Source: JAYYZW01 sp036339995
GTDB taxonomy: Bacteria; Pseudomonadota; Gammaproteobacteria; Ga0077536
Length of the DNA stretch: 27,082 nt
Direction: 5' to 3'
Assembly: GCA_036339995.1 (NCBI GenBank)
Contig: JAYYZW010000093.1
Coordinates: 1 to 27,082, forward strand
In this document: positions 8,912 through 16,184 of the stretch, in pieces
Layout: the number at the start of each line of letters is the position of its first letter
Position numbering within the stretch: the stretch's first letter is position 1
Notes under the pieces: generated by a model
Told to the model about the DNA's origin: nothing
The model's database searches: none
Seen by the model: the letters and a program-made list of their open reading frames with translations, nothing else
Position numbers and translations under genes: made by a program

Positions 8912-9703
8912 GTGCCCGTATCGATTCGCAAGTCCTACGCGGACACCAGCGGCGGGCAGATCCATTATCGTCACACGGGCAGCGGGGGCACACCTATCGT
9001 CCTGCTCCAGCAGACCGCGAGCTCGTCACAAATGTATCTGCGCATGATGGAAGTCCTGGGCGAAGACTTCGAACTCGTAGCCTTCGATACGCCGGGATTC
9101 GGCGGGTCCTTCGATCCATCGCCGCAACCGTCAATTGAGGATTATGCTGGCTGGCTTCTCGAAGCGATCAACGCCGTGGGATTATCGGCGTTTCATCTCT
9201 TCGGACACCACACGGGCGCGTGCATCGGCGTTGAGATAGCCGTGGCGCACCCCGACCGGGTTGCTTCGTTGATGATATGCGGTCCGGTGCCGCTAACCGC
9301 TGCAGAGCGCCATGAATTCAGCAAGCAGTTCGGTAAACCGATTACGCCGACGCCGGACGGCTCCTATCTGCTCGAGACCTGGGAGTACCTTCGCAGCCTG
9401 GGCGCTGACCGGGACCTCGCTCTGCACCATCGCGAGTTGATCGATACCTTGCGCGCTTACGAAGGTCGGGCCATGGCCTATACCGCTGTCTGGAAGCAGG
9501 ACTGGACGGCCGCCTACGAAAAAATTTCATGTCCCCTATTGCTCCTTTGCGCCGAGGATGACGTGCTGTACCCGTTTTTCGAACGCGCGCAGATGCTCCG
9601 TAGCGATGCTAAGGCGGTAACGATCCGCGGCGCGAACTTTGAACCTGATCTCGACGCCGGATCCGTCGTCAGTGCGATCCGAAAATTTCTAGCTGATGGC
9701 TGA
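8912..9703 (+). CDS. Alpha/beta-hydrolase-fold protein with atypical nucleophile elbow
   Basis: 263 residues with an alpha/beta hydrolase layout: a strand with oxyanion loop V-L-L-Q-Q-T-A-S (about 30-37), D-T-P-G-F-G-G-S at 59-66, an elbow at 98-102, and L-L-L-C-A-E-D-D-V-L-Y-P at 210-221. The start is a GTG at 8912, five bases after the oxidase stop. The elbow reads G-H-H-T-G, which puts His100 where Ser, Cys or Asp is expected. The usual C-terminal catalytic His position (loop R-G-A-N-F-E-P) carries Asn242. It may therefore be a non-hydrolytic member (lyase, cofactorless oxygenase or binding protein), or use another mechanism. Its place between an oxidase and a dehydrogenase suggests a role in the same catabolic route. 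Confidence 0.82.
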   Translation: MPVSIRKSYADTSGGQIHYRHTGSGGTPIVLLQQTASSSQMYLRMMEVLGEDFELVAFDTPGFGGSFDPSPQPSIEDYAGWLLEAINAVGLSAFHLFGHHTGACIGVEIAVAHPDRVASLMICGPVPLTAAERHEFSKQFGKPITPTPDGSYLLETWEYLRSLGADRDLALHHRELIDTLRAYEGRAMAYTAVWKQDWTAAYEKISCPLLLLCAEDDVLYPFFERAQMLRSDAKAVTIRGANFEPDLDAGSVVSAIRKFLADG

Positions 9704-9792
9704 GCGTACATCGTCAACGCAAAAGGACCGCGAAAGCACCACCGAACGGCGAGGCGCGCGTATTTGGATGAACCATTGAGGGAGTTTGATCG

Positions 9793-10668
9793 GTGAAAAT
9801 CGGATATATCGGTGCGGGTTTGATGAGTACGCCCATGATCGAGAATCTGCTCGATGACGGCCACGAAGTCACCGTCTGGAACCGTACCGCGGCCAAGGCG
9901 GAGGCCTTGGTAGTACATGGCGCAAAGTTCGTCGCCGAGGCGGCTGGCGTCTGTTCTCCGCACGGGCTCATCATGAGCTGTCTCGCCGACGACGCCGCAC
10001 TCGAGGCCGTATTCGAAGACGGAAGCGTACTTCAGGCGCTGGGATCCGGCGGCATTCACCTGTCGATGAGTACCGTTTCGGCCGCCTGCGCCGCGCGGTT
10101 GGCCGAGTGGCATGGCGATCTGGGGGTCGCCTACCTCGCCGTTCCGATTTGCGGCCGTCCGGATGCGGTGAAGGCACGCAGGCAGTCTTTTCTCATCGCC
10201 GGTGACGTGCGCGCCAAAACGCGCGTCGCCGGTACGCTCGAAGCGCTCGGCCGGCGCGTGTTTGATTTCGGCGAGGATCCGACCGCTGCCAACGTTGCCA
10301 AGATCAATTTCAATTTTCTGATCGTCTCGGCGGTCGAGGCGATGGCGGAAGCTTTTGCGATCATCGAAAAATCGGGTCTCGACGTCGAGGCATTCCATGA
10401 GATGATCATTGGCACAGCCTTCGGTTGCCCTTTGTATGAAGGCTACGGGCGTCAGCTTCATCAGCAGGAGTGGGACGTAGCCGGCTTCAGGCTGGCTCTC
10501 GGATTGAAGGACGTTAAACTGGTCGGCGAGACCGCTGCCGAATGTGGCGCGCGGATGCGCCTCGGCGAATTGTTGTTGAACCGTTTCGAATCTGCCGTCG
10601 CCAACGGCCTGTCGGACAAAGACTGGACGGCGATCGCGGAAGAGATCCGCGCCGACGCAGGATTGTAG
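9793..10668 (+). CDS. NAD(P)-dependent beta-hydroxyacid dehydrogenase family protein (HIBADH-like)
   Basis: 291 residues; GTG start at 9793 with GAGGGAG about 7 bases ahead. The N-terminal Rossmann motif is G-Y-I-G-A-G-L-M-S-T-P-M (4-15), where Ser12 replaces the usual third Gly, followed by V-T-V-W-N-R-T, which favours NADPH because Arg31 follows the end of strand 2. The catalytic Lys of the family is at Lys170 in N-V-A-K-I-N-F-N, arguing against an imine reductase, where this position is Asp or Tyr. The substrate motif, normally D-A-P-V-S-G-G, is changed to L-A-V-P-I-C-G-R-P. Such enzymes reduce or oxidise 3-hydroxyisobutyrate, tartronate semialdehyde, succinic semialdehyde and similar compounds. 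It probably handles a small aldehyde or hydroxyacid from the neighbouring genes. Confidence 0.85.
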   Translation: MKIGYIGAGLMSTPMIENLLDDGHEVTVWNRTAAKAEALVVHGAKFVAEAAGVCSPHGLIMSCLADDAALEAVFEDGSVLQALGSGGIHLSMSTVSAACAARLAEWHGDLGVAYLAVPICGRPDAVKARRQSFLIAGDVRAKTRVAGTLEALGRRVFDFGEDPTAANVAKINFNFLIVSAVEAMAEAFAIIEKSGLDVEAFHEMIIGTAFGCPLYEGYGRQLHQQEWDVAGFRLALGLKDVKLVGETAAECGARMRLGELLLNRFESAVANGLSDKDWTAIAEEIRADAGL

Positions 10669-10703
10669 AGCAACGGTGCCGCCATAAGGGGAGGGTATAT
10701 CTG

Positions 10704-11570
10704 ATGGCGAAGGTCGGTGTAATCAAGGAGATCTGGCGCTTCCCGGTGAAGTCCATGCAGGGCGATACCGTGAAACGATGCACGGTCTCGAAACAGGGCT
10801 TACTGGGCGATCGCTGTTGGGCGATGCGCGATGAAGGGCGCAAGGAAGTTCAGTGGGGCAAGAAGTACCCGCAGCTAATGCTGTGCAAAGCCCGTTATCG
10901 CGAGGAACCGGACGGCGGTGACATCAAACCCGTCGACATCACCTTTCCCGACGGAGAAACCGTGGGCAGCGACGATGCGGTCGTGCACGCTAAGCTGAGC
11001 GAACTCATCGGCCGCGAAGCGATGCTGTGGCCCTTGCAACCGGCCGGCGACGTCGACTTCTACAAGCGCTACAAGCCCGATGAAGAACAGTTCATGAAGG
11101 AGATTGGCGACGCTTTCGCCCGTGAACCGGGCGAGCCGGTGCCCGACATGAGTCAGTTTCCGGAAGTGCTCATGGATCACGTCTCGGTTCCGGGAACGTT
11201 CTTCGACAACGAGGAACTCCACATGATCACGACGGCCTCGATGGAGTACATGGCATTGAAGAATCCCAAAGCCTCATGGGACATTCGACGCTTCCGGCCG
11301 AATTTCTATATCGAGACGGACAGCGGACTCGACGGACTCATCGAAAACGAGTGGGTCGGCCGGCGTTTACGGATCGGCGCGACCACGGTCGAAATATCGG
11401 CGCCGACGCCGCGTTGCGGTATGACCGTGCGGCCGCAGGGTGATCTTGAATACGATAAGAGCATCCTACGTACCATCGTCAAGGACGGCGATCAGAATCT
11501 CGGCGTAGGCGCGCATTTTCGTGAGGGTGGCGAGGTTCGGATTGGTGATGCGGTCGAGGTGCTAGATTGA
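10704..11570 (+). CDS. MOSC domain protein (with N-terminal MOSC_N beta barrel)
   Basis: 288 residues from the ATG at 10704, which has GGGGAGGG ahead; the longer open frame upstream overlaps the dehydrogenase gene and is not needed. The N-terminal part, I-W-R-F-P-V-K-S-M-Q-G (10-20) and L-L-G-D-R-C-W-A (33-40), is the classic MOSC_N start. The MOSC domain itself includes R-R-F-R-P-N-F-Y-I (195-203), E-W-V-G-R-R-L-R-I-G, and the proposed molybdenum-cofactor ligand Cys238 in P-T-P-R-C-G-M-T. These proteins bind sulfurated or free molybdenum cofactor; mARC and YcbX relatives reduce N-hydroxylated compounds. In a cluster dealing with N-containing rings, an N-reductive or sulfur-carrier role is conceivable, but its substrate is unknown. 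Confidence 0.88.
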   Translation: MAKVGVIKEIWRFPVKSMQGDTVKRCTVSKQGLLGDRCWAMRDEGRKEVQWGKKYPQLMLCKARYREEPDGGDIKPVDITFPDGETVGSDDAVVHAKLSELIGREAMLWPLQPAGDVDFYKRYKPDEEQFMKEIGDAFAREPGEPVPDMSQFPEVLMDHVSVPGTFFDNEELHMITTASMEYMALKNPKASWDIRRFRPNFYIETDSGLDGLIENEWVGRRLRIGATTVEISAPTPRCGMTVRPQGDLEYDKSILRTIVKDGDQNLGVGAHFREGGEVRIGDAVEVLD

Positions 11571-11619
11571 TCAGTCGTTTTGTTTAGCCGAAACGAGCTA
11601 GCAGATCTCTAAAACTATT

Positions 11620-12309
11620 ATGACTTCGTTTGATGGATTCCCAAAGGGGTGTATTCCGTACCTTAAACGGCTCGCCAAGAATAACGAACGCGCCTGGTTC
11701 AATGAGAACAAGCCGCGTTACGAGGATTTCGTGCGTGAACCGGCGCTCGCTTTTATCGAGGCCATGGGACCGGAAATCGAGAAATTGTCGCCGCATTTTC
11801 GGGCGATACCCAAGAAAATCGGTGGTTCCTTAATGCGTGTGTACCGCGATATGCGCTTCGCCAAGGATAAGACGCCCTACAAGACGAACATCGGAATTCA
11901 GTTCCGCCACGAACTCGGAAAGGACGTCCATGCGCCCGGATTTTATGTTCACATCGAGCCGGGTAATTGTTTCATTGGCGCGGGGATCTGGCATCCCGAA
12001 TCTAAGGTACTAACGCGGATCAGAGAGTTCATTGCGGATAATCCAAACGCCTGGAAGCAGGCGAGCATGAAGCGGGGATTCAAGAAGGATTTCTCGTTCG
12101 TCGGCGGTACGCTCAAGCGGCCCCCTCGCGGGTTTCCCCCCGACCATGAGCTGATTATCGATCTCAAGCGCAAGGATTTCATCGCCTGCAAGAATTTCGA
12201 CGACACGGAGATCCTGAGCCGCGCATTCGTACACTTCGTCTTCCGTGCGTTCAAGCGAGCCGATCCGCTCATGAGTTATCTCTGCATGGCAGTAGACGCG
12301 CAATATTGA
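11620..12309 (+). CDS. DUF2461 (TIGR02453) family protein
   Basis: 229 residues from ATG 11620; there is no strong ribosome binding site, but the start fits the family. The characteristic pattern is N-N-E-R-A-W-F-N-E-N-K-P-R-Y near 23-36, then M-R-V-Y-R-D-M-R-F-A-K-D-K-T-P-Y-K-T-N near 72-90, then G-F-Y-V-H-I-E-P and G-A-G-I-W-H-P. This is a widespread family of unknown biochemical function found in bacteria and fungi. No signal peptide or membrane helix is present. It is followed closely by the exported methyltransferase-like gene (30 bases) and may be co-transcribed, but nothing ties it to the catabolic genes upstream. Confidence 0.9.
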   Translation: MTSFDGFPKGCIPYLKRLAKNNERAWFNENKPRYEDFVREPALAFIEAMGPEIEKLSPHFRAIPKKIGGSLMRVYRDMRFAKDKTPYKTNIGIQFRHELGKDVHAPGFYVHIEPGNCFIGAGIWHPESKVLTRIREFIADNPNAWKQASMKRGFKKDFSFVGGTLKRPPRGFPPDHELIIDLKRKDFIACKNFDDTEILSRAFVHFVFRAFKRADPLMSYLCMAVDAQY

Positions 12310-12338
12310 TCGTTGCGCCGAAAGAGGAGACTCGTTCG

Positions 12339-13058
12339 ATGCGTTTCCCCGTTCGACTTTCGTTTCGGCCCTGGGGTCGGGTGATCGTGGCGCTCATCAT
12401 CGCGTTCTCGACAGCGGCCTGGGCCGCCGAAGAAGCTAGCGTTCGCCGAGGCGTCAACCGTCACTACCTGCGACCGGACGTAAACGTCGCGGAATGGGTC
12501 GAACGCTTCGAAGGCGAAAGCCGCGAAATCTACGCCTTGCGTCACGTTATCGCCGCTGCGGTTGGGATCGAAGACGGCGACGTGGTAGCCGATGTCGGTG
12601 CCGGCACTGGACTGTTCGTCCCGCTGTTTGCGGCGCGTGCCGGCCTCAACGGTCATGTGTATGCGCTCGATATCGCGCCCAAGTTTGCGGCCCATATTCG
12701 CGACCGCGTTGACGAGGCCGGTCTGGCCAACGTCAGCGTCGTGTTGAGCCGGGACCGATCGATTACCTTGCCCCGGGACTCGGTTGACATCGTCTTCCTG
12801 TGTGACGTCTATCATCACCTCGAATATCCGCAAACCGTACTCGACTCCATGCGCCGCGCCCTGCGTACGTCAGGACGACTGATCGTCATCGATTTCGAGC
12901 GAATCCCGGGCACCACTCGGCCATGGATACTCGGTCACGTGCGTGCCGGCCGCGAGACCGTGGTCAAGGAGATTCAGGCGGCGGGCTTCGTTCTTGAAGA
13001 GATGGACGCGGTCGACGGGTTGAAAGAGAACTACTTCCTGCGCTTCCGTAAGTCCTGA
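12339..13058 (+). CDS. Exported class I methyltransferase-like protein
   Basis: 239 residues from ATG 12339, chosen because AAAGAGGAGA sits about 8 bases ahead and because the N-terminus then reads as a signal peptide: Arg-containing start, hydrophobic core V-I-V-A-L-I-I-A-F, and a plausible cut after A-A-W-A (about residue 29). The mature part starts with R-R-G-V-N-R-H-Y-L-R-P-D and has the methyltransferase motif I D-V-G-A-G-T-G (85-91), the acidic strand-2 end Y-A-L-D-I (109-112), and L-C-D-V-Y-H-H (154-160). The family is recurrent in proteobacteria with an N-terminal export signal, which is odd because S-adenosylmethionine is cytoplasmic. It could be a membrane-anchored cytoplasmic enzyme if the leader is not cleaved. 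Substrate unknown. Confidence 0.85.
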   Translation: MRFPVRLSFRPWGRVIVALIIAFSTAAWAAEEASVRRGVNRHYLRPDVNVAEWVERFEGESREIYALRHVIAAAVGIEDGDVVADVGAGTGLFVPLFAARAGLNGHVYALDIAPKFAAHIRDRVDEAGLANVSVVLSRDRSITLPRDSVDIVFLCDVYHHLEYPQTVLDSMRRALRTSGRLIVIDFERIPGTTRPWILGHVRAGRETVVKEIQAAGFVLEEMDAVDGLKENYFLRFRKS

Positions 13059-13064
13059 CGCGCC

Positions 13065-14381
13065 GTGTTGGCGCCGCGCTTCGGCCTGTTTACCCTCGTC
13101 GGCCTAGTAGTCGCCAACATGATCGGCGCCGGTGTGTTTACGACCTCGGGATTCGCGCTGGCGGACCTCGGCACGCCGGACCGCGTCATGCTCGCCTGGC
13201 TGACGGGCGGCTTGCTGGCCGTTTGCGGGGCGCTCAGCTACGGTGCGTTGGTACGGCGCATGACCGATTCGGGGGGTGAATACCTGTTTCTGTCGCGCGC
13301 CATACATCCGGCGGCGGGCTTCGTTGCCGGCTGGGTGTCTTTGCTGGCCGGATTTACGGGCGCCATCGCCTTGGCGGCGACGGCGCTCGAAGCGTACCTG
13401 TTGCCGGCGGGCACGCGCCCCGGCTGGATCCCCGAGGACGCGCTGGCGCTTACGGCGGTCTTCGCGGCCGGCGCCTTACACGTACGCAAGGTCGGTCTCG
13501 GTGCGGGCGTCCAGAACGCGTTGGTGGTCCTGAAACTCGTCATGATCGGCGCGATCACGGTCTTCGCCTTGGCGAAGTTGTCTACAGCCGGGGGTGCCGT
13601 GGGCCCGCCCCTGGCGATCGGGGACGGCGCCGTACCGGTTTTCGAATGGTCGGGTTTCGCCGTGAGCCTGATGTGGATATCGCTGAGTTACTCCGGTTTC
13701 AACGCCGCAGTCTATGTCGCCGGCGAAGCCCGGGACGCGAAACGCCAGGTTCCCCGTGCCTTGACCTTGGGTACGGTCGTCGTCACCGCCATCTACCTCG
13801 CGCTCAATGCCTTGTTCGTCTACGGCGCACCGCCCGCAATGATCGCGGGGCACGAAGACGTCGCTGCACGCGCGCTGACGGCGCTCGGCGGTGAGACCCT
13901 GGGCTTTGCCATGCGCGGCATCGTTATCCTGGCATTAGCGACCTCTGTGTCATCGATGATCATGGCCGGTCCGCGCGTCTACGCGCGTATGGCCGACGAC
14001 GGGATGTTACCCCGCGCGTTCGCAACTCGGGATGGCCGGGTCGCACACGCAGTGACCCTGCAGGTAGTGCTCGCCGCGCTGATCATCGTGGTGTCGGATC
14101 TGCCGGAACTACTGTCCTATCTCGGCTTCACGCTGTCAGTCAGCGCAGCCCTGACGGTCAGTAGTTTGTTCGTGCTGAGGCGGCGCGAAGGCGCGGCTGC
14201 GGTGCCGGTTCCGGGTTACCCTTGGGTGCCGGGCCTGTATGTCGGTGGGACATTGATGTTTGCCGCAATCGCGGCAATGTATCGCCCGTTAGAGCCCGTT
14301 GTTGGTGTCGCTACCCTCGCGACCGGGGTCGTCGCGTGGCTCATCATCGAACGGCGGCGGAATAGTATCAAAGCTCCTTGA
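13065..14381 (+). CDS. APC superfamily amino acid/amine permease
   Basis: 438 residues, very hydrophobic, with about 12 predicted membrane segments. The first one (F-T-L-V-G-L-V-V-A-N-M-I-G-A-G-V-F) carries the G-A-G-V-F unwound-helix motif that binds substrate backbone groups in APC transporters. A conserved W-I-S-L-S-Y-S-G-F-N-A-A-V-Y-V-A-G-E segment lies near residue 205-220. The start is GTG at 13065 (or TTG at 13068), 6 bases after the methyltransferase stop. It is an inner-membrane importer or exchanger for an amino acid or amine; specificity is not readable. The 3' end overlaps the end of the convergent persulfide dioxygenase-rhodanese gene by 14 bases. Confidence 0.9.
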   Translation: MLAPRFGLFTLVGLVVANMIGAGVFTTSGFALADLGTPDRVMLAWLTGGLLAVCGALSYGALVRRMTDSGGEYLFLSRAIHPAAGFVAGWVSLLAGFTGAIALAATALEAYLLPAGTRPGWIPEDALALTAVFAAGALHVRKVGLGAGVQNALVVLKLVMIGAITVFALAKLSTAGGAVGPPLAIGDGAVPVFEWSGFAVSLMWISLSYSGFNAAVYVAGEARDAKRQVPRALTLGTVVVTAIYLALNALFVYGAPPAMIAGHEDVAARALTALGGETLGFAMRGIVILALATSVSSMIMAGPRVYARMADDGMLPRAFATRDGRVAHAVTLQVVLAALIIVVSDLPELLSYLGFTLSVSAALTVSSLFVLRRREGAAAVPVPGYPWVPGLYVGGTLMFAAIAAMYRPLEPVVGVATLATGVVAWLIIERRRNSIKAP

Positions 14382-15447
14382 CACCGCCGCTCACGGGATG
14401 GCCCTGGGCCCGCCAGCCCAGCATGCCGCCGGCGAGGTTGGCGGCATCGGTGACGCCCGCGCGGCACAGGATGACGATCGCCTGCGCCGAGCGGCCGCCG
14501 GAGCGGCAGACGGCGACGGTGGGCTTGTCCGTTTGCACTTCGTCTATGCGCTCGGTAAGGGCGCCGAGCGGTATCAATGTCGCACCTGCGATGTGGCCGA
14601 GCGGTCCGTCGTATTCGTCTGGTTCGCGAACGTCGAGAATATGCACCTCAGCGAGATTCTCTTCAATCCAATTCGGATCGATTTCCCAGATGCCGGCAAA
14701 GGTGTAACTGAGCGGCGCCCAGCTCGGCGTATCATCCGGTAGATCGTCGTTGTCGGGCCGGCCGCATTTCAGATTCGCCGGCAGTGCGATGTCGAGTTTG
14801 TTCGGGTGATCGAGGCCGAGGTTGTTCATATAGCCCGTGAAGTCCTGCTCGCTGATCTGTCCGCCGAGGCGCGGATTGAATTGCTTCTCTTCGCCGACGC
14901 TGGTCACGGTCAGACCGTTGTAATCGTGCCCGGGATAAAGCCGCGTAGCGTCGGGCAGTGAAAAAATCTGGGTACGAACCGAGCGGTACAAGTCCGCTGC
15001 GCTCCCGTGCTGAAAATCCGTTCGACCGCAGCCGCGGATCAGGAGCGTATCGCCGGTGAAGGCCATGGTCTCGTCGTCCATCACGTAGGTGATGCAGCCG
15101 TCGGTGTGTCCGGGCGTTTCCCGGACTTCGAGATAGCGATTTCCGAACGGCAAGTGGTCACCCTGTCGCAAATAGATGTCGGCCCCCTCGGCCCCACTAT
15201 TTTCCGAGATCGCAATCTGCGCGCCGGTGTGCTGCTTGAGCAGCCAGGCGCCAGTCACGTGATCGGCGTGGCAGTGTGTATCGGCCACGGTTATGAGCGT
15301 CAGCCCGAGTTCGTTCAACAACGCCGTATCGCGCCGGGCGAGTTCGAACACCGGATCGATCAGCAGGGCCTTACCGCTCTGCAGGTCGCCCAATAAATAA
15401 GTAAAAGTCGAAGATTCCTGGTCGAAAAGCGGTCGAAATATGAGCAT
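14368..15447 (-). CDS. Persulfide dioxygenase-rhodanese fusion (ETHE1-like MBL + rhodanese)
   Basis: 359 residues. The N-terminal metallo-beta-lactamase domain has T-H-C-H-A-D-H (57-63), P-G-H-T-D-G (112-117), T-G-D-T-L (131-135) and Y-P-G-H-D-Y (171-176). By analogy with ETHE1, the mononuclear iron would be held by His58, His114 and Asp133. The C-terminal rhodanese domain starts near 265 (V-H-I-L-D-V-R-E-P-D-E-Y) and has the active-site loop C-R-S-G-G-R-S with Cys314. This architecture equals the PRF-type enzymes of Burkholderia and Staphylococcus CstB relatives, which oxidise glutathione persulfide to sulfite and move sulfur between thiols and sulfite. The ATG at 15447 lies two bases after the DsbA-family stop codon, so translation is probably coupled. 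Confidence 0.92.
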   Translation of the reverse strand: MLIFRPLFDQESSTFTYLLGDLQSGKALLIDPVFELARRDTALLNELGLTLITVADTHCHADHVTGAWLLKQHTGAQIAISENSGAEGADIYLRQGDHLPFGNRYLEVRETPGHTDGCITYVMDDETMAFTGDTLLIRGCGRTDFQHGSAADLYRSVRTQIFSLPDATRLYPGHDYNGLTVTSVGEEKQFNPRLGGQISEQDFTGYMNNLGLDHPNKLDIALPANLKCGRPDNDDLPDDTPSWAPLSYTFAGIWEIDPNWIEENLAEVHILDVREPDEYDGPLGHIAGATLIPLGALTERIDEVQTDKPTVAVCRSGGRSAQAIVILCRAGVTDAANLAGGMLGWRAQGHPVSGGVKEL

Positions 15448-15449
15448 CG

Positions 15450-16148
15450 CTATTCCTCAGGGCGCGACGGTGGATGCACTGATAGGCTTTTGGCGAGCGC
15501 GCGTTCGATCGTGAGCGCGATCGTGCGGGGATCCTGAGCGCCCGAAAACAACAGTTTACCGTTGAAGAGGAATGCTGGAACGCCTTGTACGCCGAGTCCC
15601 TGGGCTTCACGCTCCTGCGCGTCGATAGCGGCATCCGCTCCGTCATCGGCGAGCAGGGCATCGACTGCCGCTGCGTCCAGCCCTGTATCGTGCGCAAGCT
15701 CGCACAGTACGGCAGCGTCACCGATGTCGCGGCCTTCGACGAAGTAAGCGGCGAAGAGGGTGTCGATGAGATCGTTCTGCCGTCCGTGATCTTCCGCATA
15801 CGCAATGAGCCGGTGGGCAAGGCGGGTGTTCGGGGTCCGCGCGATGCGATTGACCTCCATGGGCAGGCCGTCTGCCTTGGCATTTGCCGCGACATTCGCG
15901 TAGAGCTGCCGTGCGTATGCGATCGAGCCGAACTTCCGTTCGCAGTAGGCGTCACGGTCCATCCCTTCGCGGGGCATAGTCGGATTGAGCTCGAAGGGGC
16001 GCCAGTGAACGTCGATGTCGATCTCTGGATCGAGCAGTTCGAGTCCCTGCCGAAGGCGGTGCTTACCGATGTAGCACCACGGGCAGATTGGGTCAGAGAC
16101 TACGTCCAGCTGAATCTTACGATGGGCATCGGGTGTGTTTGCGCTCAT
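15450..16148 (-). CDS. DsbA family oxidoreductase, FrnE type
   Basis: 232 residues from ATG 16148. The thioredoxin-fold start is I-Q-L-D-V-V-S-D-P-I-C-P-W-C-Y-I-G (12-28), with the redox-active Cys22-Pro-Trp-Cys25 pair; P-F-E-L-N-P and the conserved cis-Pro loop G-V-Q-G-V-P-A-F-L-F lie later. No signal peptide, so it is cytoplasmic, as for FrnE proteins, which act as disulfide isomerases or on polyketide-like substrates. It sits directly upstream of the persulfide dioxygenase-rhodanese gene and fits a thiol-redox unit. 2-hydroxychromene-2-carboxylate isomerase is a related fold, but the CPWC pair favours FrnE. Confidence 0.92.
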   Translation of the reverse strand: MSANTPDAHRKIQLDVVSDPICPWCYIGKHRLRQGLELLDPEIDIDVHWRPFELNPTMPREGMDRDAYCERKFGSIAYARQLYANVAANAKADGLPMEVNRIARTPNTRLAHRLIAYAEDHGRQNDLIDTLFAAYFVEGRDIGDAAVLCELAHDTGLDAAAVDALLADDGADAAIDAQEREAQGLGVQGVPAFLFNGKLLFSGAQDPRTIALTIERALAKSLSVHPPSRPEE

Positions 16149-16184
16149 GTGGGTTCTCTAAAACGCGACCCTTCGAACGTTGGA

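Noticed and set aside
9514..10461. Minus-strand open frame of 315 codons opposite the hydrolase-fold and dehydrogenase genes
   Set aside because: Antisense to two well-supported genes, without recognisable family features.
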